NCBI GenBank assembly: GCA_025642075.2
Contig: JAODUO010001172.1
Location: 185,643 to 249,642 of the forward strand
Length of the DNA stretch: 64,000 bases
Direction of reading: 5' to 3'
Origin: Ridgeia piscesae
Lineage: Eukaryota; Annelida; Polychaeta; Sabellida; Siboglinidae
Shown in pieces: positions 1 through 12,600 of this stretch (position 1 is its first letter; every line of letters starts with the position of its first letter). The translations under genes and the position numbers were made by a program. Under the pieces are notes generated by a model that worked only from the letters and a program-made list of their open reading frames with translations, ran no database searches and was not told where the DNA came from.

Positions 1-23
1 GAAATTGGTGTTGGCCCTGCTGG
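1..23 (+). CDS. HELB: possible 3' end of the preceding HELB exon
   Basis: The first 23 bases are followed by a good donor-like GTAAGG. If coding, they would end two bases into a codon, which matches the start phase of the exon at 628. The 7 residues implied are not recognisable as HELB, so this is only a phase-compatible guess. Confidence 0.2.
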
Positions 24-627
24 GTAAGGACAGTTTTAAAAGATATGTTTCTAGTTGGCAGAACAAAAAGAAAAAAATGCTACAGGCTTCACAAATGCAT
101 TTTTGCAGGCAGTATGCCTACAACATAATTAAATGCTTATTCAGGCAAGGAACAGATAGGGTACCGTTAAAATGCATGTAAAATTGTATGCTTTATTAAA
201 TTGTATATATTACATCACAAATCATTCTCGCAATCCAGGGGTCATTGCGCTGTGCTACCATGCCCCTGGCTGATTACCTCCACAACCTGTGGAAGTGAGT
301 CGAACCATTACATTGCAACTGACTTCACCAGTTATTACTGCATCAGCCATAGGAACAGCGCAAATACCTGCCCCAATTTGAAGACAGACACACAACTGGT
401 GGGAATCCCGATGTAATGACTCATTCGCATTCTAAACCTTGCATGTAACGCAAGCAGTGTGTGGCTGAAATCACCCCAAATTATGTCACACCCCTCATTG
501 ACAATTTCACTGGCAAACATTAAAAGAAGAGTTTCAGGGGTAGAGAAAGCTGGTAGTGGGATAAGCAACTAAAGTGACCCCCGACAGTCACTTGTCTCAT
601 AATGATGACCTTCACCTTTCTGTGCAG
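24..627 (+). other. HELB intron or upstream intron sequence
   Basis: No exon, repeat or RNA gene was recognised here. The short ORFs in this stretch have no family resemblance. It ends in the acceptor TTTCTGTGCAG at 617–627. Confidence 0.6.
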
Positions 628-777
628 TGCACAGTTCAAGGACATTCAGGAAGATATTGACCAGATGAAGGCAGCTGAGAAGGTTCTGTCCAAGCCTGTA
701 GTGGTGATCTCAGGCGCAGGAGGCTGCGGAAAGACACATGTTGTAAGCAAGATCTTCCACCATATCCAGCACCAGAG
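628..777 (+). CDS. HELB: HELB exon with helicase motif I (Walker A)
   Basis: The first base completes a split codon. The exon encodes a helical lead-in ([20 protein letters not shown]), then the strand PVVVIS and the P-loop GAGGCGKT at 713–736, which binds ATP phosphates. Vertebrate HELB has GKGGCGKT at this place. The acceptor is TGTGCAG, and the donor AG|GTAGGC leaves two bases of an Arg codon. The other nearby acceptor, CACAG|TTC at 634, would change the phase and is less likely. Confidence 0.9.
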
Positions 778-3700
778 GTAGGCATTAACCTGGTTCCTAC
801 AGTCAAACACACTCATATTATACCAAAGCTGTCTACTCCCTATTACACCCCAAATTGTAGACTCTAAACCACCGTAAACCACTCACATTCTGTTATACCC
901 TAAACTGTCGACTTTAAGCCACCCACCCATATTACACAATAAACCACCCACCCATATTACACCACAAACTACCCACCCATATTACACCACAAACTACCCA
1001 CCCATATTACACAATAAACTACCCACCCATATTACACAATAAACTACCCACCCATATTACACCACAAACTACCCACCCATATTACACCATAAACTACCCA
1101 CCCATATTACACCACAAACTACCCACCCATATTACACCATAAACCACCCACCCATATTACACCATAAACCACCCACCCATATTACACCATAAACTACCCA
1201 CCCATATTACACCATAAACTACCCACCCATATTACACCATAAACCACCCACCCATATTACACCATAAACCACCCACCCATATTACACCACAAACTACCCA
1301 CCCATATTACACAATAAACTACCCACCCATATTACACAATAAACTACCCACCCATATTACACATAACACCAAACCATAAACCCACCCATATTACACCATA
1401 AACCACCCACCCATATTACACCACAAACTACCCACCCATATTACACCATAAACCACCCACCCATATTACACAATAAACTACCCACCCATATTACACCACA
1501 AACACCCACCCATATTACACCATAAACCACCACCCATATTACACCATAAACCATCCACCCATATTACACCATAAACCATCCACCCATATTACACCATAAA
1601 CCATCCACCCATATTACACCATAAACCACCCACCCATATTACACCATAAACTACCCACCCATATTACACCATAAACCACCCACCCATATTACACCATAAA
1701 CCACCCACCCATATTACACAATAAACTACCCACCCATATTACACCACAAACTACCCACCCATATTACACCATAAACTACCCACCCATATTACACCATAAA
1801 CCACCCACCCATATTACACCATAAACCACCCACCCATATTACACCATAAACCACCCACCCATATTACACCATAAACCACCCACCCATATTACACCATAAA
1901 CCATCCACCCATATTACACCATAAACCATCCACCCATATTACACCATAAACCACCCACCCATATTACACCATAAACTACCCACCCATATTACACCATAAA
2001 CCACCCACCCATATTACACCATAAACCATCCACCCATATTACACCATAAACCACCCACCCATATTACACCATAAACCACCCACCCATATTACACCATAAA
2101 CTACCCACCCATATTACACCATAAACTACCCACCCATATTACACCATAAGCCATCCACCCATATTACACCATAAATTACCCACCCATATTACACCACAAA
2201 CTACCCACCCATATTACACCATAAGCCATCCACCCATATTACACCATAAATTACCCACCCATATTACACCATAAACCATCCACCCATATTACACCATAAA
2301 CCACCCACCCATATTACACCATAAACTACCCACCCATATTACACCATAAATTACCCACCCATATTACACCATAAGCCATCCACCCATATTACACCATAAA
2401 CCACCTACCCATATTACACCATAAAATACATACCCACACTCTATTACACCATGACTGACTCATATCATGTTACATCATAAACCGCCCAGCTTTTTACACC
2501 TTAAACTACCAACCTCATATTAAAACCTAAAATACCTGTCCATATTACACCCTAATGCCCTAAACCACCAACACCTTATTACTCTAAACTACCCATCCCC
2601 TATTACACCCTAAGCCACCCACACCTTATTACTCTCTAAACTACCCATCCCCTATTACACCCTAAGCCACCCACACCTTGTTTCACTCTAGCCACCCATC
2701 CTTTATTATACTCTAAACCACCCACACCCTAAACTACACCCCCCAATACACCCAAATCGCCCACCCCTGTATTAGGCCCTGAACTGCATGCTGCGGTAAT
2801 ATGGGGTATTAAAAATACCAAATAAACTGATTTCTGCGAGATTACTTTTGGCTTCAGTCTTGAATTTTAAAAAAAAATCATGACCAAGTAATTTCGATAG
2901 TTAAGGATCTGCAGAATTTTATTATCTCTGTCTTGTTGGAAGATATCAAGTTTAAAACTAAATTTTTAACAATAGTTACTAGTGTTAGTATATTCTTAGC
3001 TCTTTGATGTATTACGTGTCGCTGGTGGATGGGTATTATATAATACAGTTTTCACAATTTTGCACTAAAGGGACAACCTAGATAACTATTTATCTAGGAC
3101 AGGTCACATGTTTTCTAGGATAGGTCACATGTTATCTGGGACAGGTCACATCTTATCTGGGACAGGTCACGTGTTACCTGGGACAGGTCACATCTTATCT
3201 AGGACAGGTCACATGTTATCTGGGATATGTCACATGTTATCTGGGGTAGGTCACATGGTATCTGGGACAGGTCACATGTTATCTATGACAGGTCACATGT
3301 TATCTAGGACAGGTCACATGTTATCTGGGGCAGGTCACATGTTATCCTGGATATGTCATGTTATCTAGGACAGGTCACATGTTATCTGGGACAGGTCACA
3401 TGTTATCTGGGGCAGGTCACATGTTATCTGGGACAGGTCACATGTTATCATAATCCTCTCAGCAATTAACAAATGAATGCTATGAACATGTCAGATATGT
3501 CGAGGAAGAATTCGACCTGGCCGACATTGACGATTTCTCCATGTGTCACATGACTCCTGACACGGACACCTCCGGTGTGACACTAGAGATGCATCAAAAT
3601 GAGTCACTGACACCTGACTTGTCCTCGACGCCGCCGACTGAAGATTTACCTGGTATTCTGATGACTGCTCCGACTGGGAAAGTGGCCAACTTGCTGGGTC

Positions 3701-6700
3701 ATAGGTCACGCGTGCCTGGTTATACCCTCCATCAGGTGATGTTCAGCTTCTACCATTTCCAGAAGAAGCAAAAGGCAGGTTCAGTGAATGCAGAAGAGAA
3801 ATGGAAATTCTCGGAAGTCGAAGTTCTCATCGCTGATGAGTGCAGCCTCATTTCTGTGCAGACGTTTGCCGCCGTTCTCGACTTACTGCTCACATCCGCT
3901 AAGTTACGCAAACTTGTGTTAATTGGGGACATCAAGCAGCTGCCATCTATTGAGCCTGGTAAGGACTAGCTGTTGTTGTTGTTGTTGTTGTCCTCTTATT
4001 GTTGTTGTCCTCTTATTGTTGTTTTTGTCCTCTTGTTGTTGTTGTCCTCTTATTGTTGTTGTCCTCTTATTGTTGTTGTCCTCTTATTGTTGTTTTTGTC
4101 CTCTTATTGTTGTTGTCCTCTTATTGTTGTTGTCCTCTTGTTGTCTGTTGTTGTCCTCTTGTTGTTGTTGTCCTCTTATTGTTGTTTTTGTCCTCTTGTT
4201 GTTGTTGTCCTCTTATTGTTGTTGTCCTCTTGTTGTCTGTTGTATGTCATCAGGGGTGAGGTTGGCGATGGTTACTGTCGTCGTTTCTTCGTCTTTTCTT
4301 TCTTCTTCTCACTTTTCTCTCACTACGTTCTCTTTCAACGTCTCCAACTCCTGTCTTTTGCTGTTGTTCTCCATTCTCCTCCCACTCTTTCCAGAACTCT
4401 CTTAACGCAGTCCTCCCATCGCATTCTCGGATTTCCTTGCCACCTTTTCCCCTCCACTTACTGAGCAGCTGCTCTCTGCCAATTTATGATCTCCCATTCT
4501 TTCCAAATGTCCAGCCCATTTCACCCTACTCCTCCACCAGTTTCTTCTGAAAACTTTCCTTCACTCCAACCTCCACTCCCAGTTCGTCCATCCTCCCTTA
4601 TCTGTTCTCTTCACTCCACGATTCTTCTTATCCAGTTGTGTTTGCAAACATGCACCTTCTTTGGGTGTCCCGGAAACTTGCTTTATACCTGCAAATATGC
4701 TAGCGAGGTATTATACATGTGTTTAAAAAAAGCTATTTACAGCTGTATATGCAAATATGTTGATGCTAAGGTTATTGTGATTAGATATGTTTTTGCAGCA
4801 GTCGTCCAAAAATTACTTTTTACATAATCTGAACCAGTCTAGTTATTATAAATGTGTTGCTTAGTTGCTTTTAGATCCAAACATGTTATTAAAATTTATT
4901 CATAACAGCATTTCAGGAGACATACACCTGGATGATAGCATGTGATTTGAAGATATGTTTGAATTCCCCTACAAAACTGTTTCAAAACTCAAGCAAAGTT
5001 TTAAAGCAAATTTCTTTAACATGTTTCAACTCTCGTTGACATTTCAGGCGATGTTGTTCACGTAATTCTGTCAGTGTCTTTCTGAAAAGACACTGAAAGC
5101 AATTAATCTCTTCTATGTGCAGAAGTAATCGACCCCAATCAGAAAAATCTGTTGTAATTTCACGGAGCAATTATCTCATTGTACAAAGTACGAACGTCCA
5201 TACATTAGCCGCACGTAAGACTTGTTTGATACTGGTAACCTGACTGCAAACTGAGTATTAAGTTCCAAATTTTGAAACAAAGTTTCCTACCTTTGGACTC
5301 CTGGTCATAAGCTTTAAAATGACATCTCATTGAAATAAAATTGTCTGAATTTTTTTAATTAGTGGTATTGCACCAAACTTTTAAAGGCAACATTTGACAA
5401 ACCAGGGTCATTTTCATGTTGTGAACTGTTTTATAAATCTGTGGGTTAGTAAGTGGGTGTGTCTCAGTAGTTTACAATAGTTTATCAAAAATACAGGATA
5501 TTGAAAGATGAGATTACAAGATATTTGTTACTATCAACATCACAAAATTGATTGGACTTGACCCACCTAGGTACTACTACACATCAGACATGGGGGTCAA
5601 ATACATTTAAATGTATTTAAATACAAATACTTTTGAGGGATTCAAATACAAATACTTTTAAATGCAAATGTATTTAAATACATTGAAAAGTATTTCAAAT
5701 ACTGTTTCAAAATATTTTTCATTTTCAGGATACATTACTATATAGGTAATAGAAAGAAAACGATATATCAAAGAGTTTGAGACATCTAGTTTATTAATTG
5801 CCATTGACTAAGTTGTGTAACTTAACTTAACCTGAGTAATTAACAGTTCTGCAGTCATAAAATTTTATTTACACATGTAATATTAATAAGTAATAACTTA
5901 TCTACAAAACACACAATTATATATATATTTAATATATTTTCTTTAATGTTTGTTATTCAATATTTAAATAATGTAAAATAATATTCCACCTTTATACTTC
6001 TAAAATTGTCATTTGTATCACCTAGGATGGTGGACTTTAGTGCTTATATGGGATAGTGCAAAGTCCTGCTGCAAGGCTAAATGAATGCAATGGACCCTTT
6101 AATCATTCCTCCACACCCTATTCACCACACCCTATTCACACAATCATGACAATGTGGACAGAACCCACATCCAAGCTTTCCATTCATTCACTGAGATCAC
6201 TGAACAAGATATGAGTTGAATTGGGTTCTCCCTTTAGTATCTGTATCAATCAGGCTGCCCTGCACAGTGCATGCCTGAACAAAGGTGATGTCTGAACAAA
6301 GTCCACTGTGGCTTATTTAATTGGGGATATCTGGCTTGAACAAAATGCTTGCTAAACCAAGCCTGGCTTCTTCCTCTATCCCACAAAGGGAATTGGCAAG
6401 CTGGTGCCCATAAGTGCTAATCTGTGTAATGTCTGTCACTGATATCACATTGGCTAATTTAGCTTAGCAGTAACTTACATGAACAGTGGAGGAAAGATTG
6501 AAAAAGTATTTGAACAAGTATTTGAAAACTATTTGAAATATCAAATACTTTAGGAAAGTATTTAAATACAAATACTTTCAATTCCTAAATGTCAAATACA
6601 AATACTGTAAAAAAGAGTATTTAAATACTTTCAAATACAAATGTATTTGACCCCATGTCTGCTACACATCTACTGTATATTCTGTGCATCTACTGTATAC

Positions 6701-7010
6701 ACTTGTATCTGGTACACACTGTATATCTACCATACATTGTACATATGATGTAGTCTGTACATTTACTGTACACTCTGTACATCTAGTGTACACATATATC
6801 TAATGTACAGTTTCTGCATACATTACACGGTATCCAGACATTTCGGTAAAGGACACTTTGGTAATGGGCGTTTTGGTAACTGACATTTCTGTAACAGGAC
6901 ATTTCGGTAACAGGACATTTCGGTAACTGGACATTTCGGTAATAGTATACATTATGTACACCTAGTGTATGCTATGTATATATATTGTGTACATCTAGTG
7001 TATACTATAT

Positions 7011-7059
<49 letters not shown>

Positions 7060-7862
7060 GTACACTATATACATCTATTGTACATTAGGTACATCCAATA
7101 TATATATATATATGCATTTAGCATACACTATATACATCTTATGTCCTGTGTATTGTAGGTAACTTTCTCGCGGACATGTACGCGGCCCTGTGGACAGTGG
7201 ACAGTAGTATCATGCTGTCCACCAATCACCGCTCTGAGTCCCAGTTGATTGTTGACAACGCTGCCCGTATCTCCCAACGCCAGTGTCCAGTGATTGACCA
7301 GTCACGGCGGTTCTGTCAGACAACTATTGATGAGAACAGAGACCACTCAACTGAGTATCCCGAGTGTGGTAGGTGGCAGCACTTGTTCACATTGCGCTGT
7401 TTAGTTTGAGAACCTCCATAATGATATGATGTGAGCTGTGTTCCTTCATAGCCATTAAGATCACTTATTATTTGTGACTGATGTTTGTTTTGATGTAAGT
7501 TTTAATTTTTTTTCGCATTAGCACAAGTTACGTAAAACATCCCAAACCGATCAGTGGTTTTTGGGTCAACTTAAGAAAATGTGCATGATTTATATCTTTC
7601 TCACGTATGCTGTGAACTCAGAAACCAACAGAAATCTCAAATAAGAAAAATGTCGACATGTAAAGTTATTACTCTACTGAAAGTGGTGCCTAAGATTTCA
7701 ACAACACACACGCACGCACGCACGCACGCACAGACACACGCATGCACGCACGCACAGACACACGCACGCACAGACACACGCACACACACACACAAACACA
7801 TGCACACACGCACGCACACACACACACACACATATACACACATATACACACATATACACACA

Positions 7863-7894
<32 letters not shown>

Positions 7895-8078
7895 TGCACA
7901 GACACACACATATACACACATATACACATACGCGCTCACGCACACACACACACACACACACACAGACACACACATATACACACATATACACACATATATA
8001 CACACACACGCATGCACGCACGCACGCACGCAGACACACACATATACACACATATACACACATATAAACACGCACGCA

Positions 8079-8110
<32 letters not shown>

Positions 8111-8602
8111 CACACAGACACATATACACACACGCACGCACACACACGCACACACAGACACACATATACACACACACGCATGTACGCACGCACGCACAGA
8201 CACACACATATACACACACGCACGCACGCACGCACGCACAGACACACACACACACACAGACACACACATATACACACATATACACACACGCACGCACACA
8301 CACGCACACACACACACACAGACACACACAGACACACACAGATACACACATATACACACACAGGCATGCACGCACGCACGCACAGACACACACATATACA
8401 CACATATACACACACGCACGCACGCATGCACACACACACACACAGACACACACATATACACACATATACACACACACGCATGCACACATATACACACATA
8501 TACACACATATACACACACACGTACACGCACGCACACATATACACACACACGTACACGCACGCACACAGACACACACACACGTGCACGCACGCACGTACG
8601 CA

Positions 8603-8634
<32 letters not shown>

Positions 8635-9447
8635 AACTTTATTATGGTTACTTAGCCATGCATACCAACTTTTGACTAACAATAAAAAATCATGTATTCA
8701 TGAATTACCTTGCAGAGTTTATTTGTTAATTGTTTATATATTGTTGGCCATGGTTACCATCATCTTTTCTTTCCTCACTTTTCTCTCACTGTTCTCTATC
8801 AACAGTCTCCAACTCCTGTCTTTTGCTGTTGTTCTTCATTCTCCTCCCACTCTTTCCAGATCTCTCTTAACAGTCCTCCCATCGCATTCTTCCTCACCTC
8901 CCTATTCCCTCCCTTACTTGGCATCTGATCTCTTTGCCAGTTTTTCGTCTCGCATTCTTTCCACATGACCGGTCCATTTCAACCTACTCCTCACCAATTT
9001 CTTCATACAACTCCTTCATTCCTACCTTCACTGTCAGTTCGTCCAGTCTTCATATATAGACTGTTGTGTTGTAAAAGTTGTTCTTTGCAAAGCTGTAACA
9101 AATTTGAAATTGCATTTGTTCAACTACACCGTATTGTTTGTGCGACAGACCGTGACGCGGCCATCAGAAAGCTGCTGAAGGAACAGCTAGACTTGCACTG
9201 CCACAAAACATCACAGTTTATAGCGTTCAGGAGGTGTGTGAATGATTCCACTCGTTGAACAGACGTGTTATATCATTTCATGTGTACAAACAGATTTCAT
9301 TTGGAGCTGGGTCATTTTGAATCAATGTGCGCTGTACTCATCTCTTCAAGTATTATTTTTATTTAATTATTACAACCAGCATTAATGAAGCTCACCATCT
9401 CCCATTCAAAGATGCATATAAACATTATCAATGTATATGGAACCATA

Positions 9448-9480
<33 letters not shown>

Positions 9481-9537
9481 ATATATATATAATTATATAT
9501 ATATATATATATATAAATTATATATATATATATATAT

Positions 9538-9578
<41 letters not shown>

Positions 9579-9612
9579 TATATATAATTTATAATTATAT
9601 ATATATATAAAT

Positions 9613-9694
<82 letters not shown>

Positions 9695-12600
9695 CAAAAC
9701 AAAAAATACTGAGAATATTTCAACAAATCATGCATAATGTTAAACCAAAACCTACTGAGGATATTTCAATAAATGAGGTGTAATTTTAAATTTAAAAAAC
9801 TACCGAGGATTTTTCTACAAATTACCCTGGGAGGGTAGGTATAATTTTAAAGCTATGCTTTGTGGAATCTAAAGTGGTAAGACCTTTCGGAATTTAATAC
9901 CACCCTCCCCTCCCCCGCAAGAATAAACAAATTTAATACTCTAGCTTCCAGTACAAGATGTGGCAGTTTGAAATTTGGGATTTTTACGTTTTGTGATGGA
10001 TTCTTAATATATAATCTATACATCGAAGGTAAAACATTTTGCAATTTAATACCCCCACCCCTTCTGTGGCATAATCTGATGTCAACAAATCATTGAGTTT
10101 GGACAACTTGTATTTGGCAGGCGTGACTGTGACGCGATCAACGAAGTGTGCAGCCGGCACTACTGCAAACACTCTCTGTTTGAGAAACAAGGCGGGCGGC
10201 GGAGACGACTCTTTCAGGTTGGAGACAAGGTCTGTTGTACCAAGAATGGCTACGTCAAGGACCACTCACAACCAGAAAAGCAGCGCCGATTGTGCAATGG
10301 AGAGATCTTCTTTATCCGACGTGTAAGTTTTTTATGAGAACATGGGCGAGGCATTCACATCAGTCATGGCCATAGGTGAAATGTTTTTTTTTTTAAATAC
10401 TTTAAATGTGTTTCTGACAGGTCATTAATAGTTTGAAAGAGAAATCAGTATTTGTCGCTCCAAAACATGTTTTTTGTTAGTTTATAAGAGGCCCAAAAGT
10501 TCTTTGGACTGTGCTGATATAGCGAGTTGGTAATTATGAATGACACAGTCCCCGCCACACCACTGTTGCTAGTGAACAATTAGTTATGGTGCCCATGCAA
10601 CAAAAGTAGGCACAAAAGAGGTGTTGCACTTACATTTTTAGTTATAAACTTTTCTATTGACATTTCTGTGCATGCGCAATAAATGTAAAATCATCAATGT
10701 CCAGCAAAACAACAAGACATTTTTGGTATAAATGCCACAAGCTATTCGTTAACTCTCCTGTGATGATTACTGTGAAGAGTTATGTAAAATGTCGCTCAAT
10801 ACTTGAAAATATTACGTTTATTTAAATCACATCATGGATTATGGTGCACTCGTCAGCGATTTGCGCTTGCTACCAAAACATGCCTCAAGACTTGTTTGCC
10901 TGGTGTTAATTTGAGAATAAAAACTTTGCTGAGAGGTTATATGCATCCTAACAAACAACCCATGGTATTTATACCATGACTGCTTTGTTGTTTCGAAACG
11001 CTGCACATTGATATGTTACAATTATCGTGCATGTGCAGGAACGTCAACTGGCACATTTATAACGCCACAAAAATGTAAGCGCTACAACGGAATGTCCAGC
11101 TTCAGTGGTGGGCCAGCTTCGAGTAAGTGAATACACAGACAATAGAGGGGAGTCACTATTTGCTAGTATCCTGGGAGCAGCTACAGGTCCAGGCAGAAAC
11201 AGGCAAGATTTGAACATTTGGCTTTTTTGGGACGCCATAAGATGCCTTTACAAAACACCCGTTCAATAATTTTTGTTTCAGCTACTTTTCTTGTGTACAA
11301 TGAAAATACCCTAACATACAATGTACATATATATGCAAAATTAGAGGAAAAGCCTCAGAATAGTTTTTATTAAGTAGACATTTTTTTAAATGATAAGTTT
11401 TTAGGCCCTGGAGGACCCTTGAAAGCTTTAGAATGTGTTGATCAAGTTGAAATTTCTGGTGCATAGTGACAGTATCCTAAGAAACATCTTGTATACAATT
11501 AGAAGCGAGATCTTCAACCATTTCTGAGATACTAGAGCTAACGGTGCTGTCTACAGTGCATTGGATCTTCGCCCCAAAGGACTAAAAATGCACTGGTCAT
11601 TGCACTATTTGCCAAACATTATTGAACATTAGTTGATGTTGTCGTGTAGCTCACTAGCTCAGTGACCGGCCTCAGACTCCAGATTGAAAAACCTGGGTTC
11701 AAATCATGTGCTGCAGTGTTGAACTTTGGGCAAGTTCGTTCACTCTGCATTGCTCCCGTTCACCAGTGAATGAGTGCCTGGCTACAGTGGTGCATGTTTG
11801 TATGAAAACTATTCACGCATTACTAATTGTAAGTGCTTTGTCCAGTCTTAAGACCAGAACACTGCCCTATAGACAGATGTGTCATTTATATTGGTGAGAT
11901 ACCACTTTATCCATTCATAGAAAAAGTATTTTGTTAGTGAATGCAAAAGTGATCTCTTTCAGGACAGGACCATTCCAGTAGAAGGGAACCAACGGAAGAC
12001 GCAACGACTTCTGGTCCTTGATGATCTCCGCAGCACATGCGAGGTGGACATGAGGGACCTAAATAATTGTGGTCTGCGTCACTCATGGGCAAGGACCATC
12101 CACACTTTCCAGGTTGGTCCTCAACCAAACTGAACCTAAAGCAAGTCATATTTCCTCATTTCACAGTCAGTTCACTTGGGTTTCCTGTGGTGTTTTGGCT
12201 ACTGTTAGATGGCGATGCAGTTGTCTTTCTGCACACTAAAGGAATGTCTGCTACACAGAGATGTATGCGTAATTATATCGCAGTTACATGAATGTTCCAG
12301 TTTTTAGAATCACTTGAATTATTGTTTCATCCAATGAATTAATGTCTCGTGATTTTACCAAAGCTACACATTGTGTGGGACCAGGAAGGTTTATTTTTAC
12401 AAAATAAATTTGAACTAAACACGAACAAAAGCGTCAACTTCGAGAAGGATCTAATCACATTTTCAGCCGTCCGTAGACGTAGAGAAAAACAATTTGGACA
12501 CACTGTTCGGAATATTTGTGAATACGACCGAGTCCTGACATTGTGTCCGACTCTGTATGTTATCATTAGAGCTTTATACTGTCACTGATGAGAGTAATAT

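Larger units (their letters stand above)
778..3494 (+). other. HELB intron filled with two minisatellites
   Basis: The intron after the Walker A exon. It holds the 25-bp array (915–2428) with decayed flanks and the 21-bp array (3092–3449). Unique AT-rich sequence at about 2770–3090 shows no exon. Confidence 0.85.

Noticed and set aside
3108..3368. 86-codon ORF of GHMLSGT repeats
   Set aside because: Direct translation of the 21-bp minisatellite.
3923..4464. ORFs rich in Leu/Ser/Cys/Val
   Set aside because: Translation of the GTT/CCTCTT array and the antisense side of a LINE fragment.
7581..8968. Long ORFs (up to 408 codons) on both strands of the CA array
   Set aside because: They are His/Thr and Val/Cys repeats made by a stop-free microsatellite; no codon structure or splice context.
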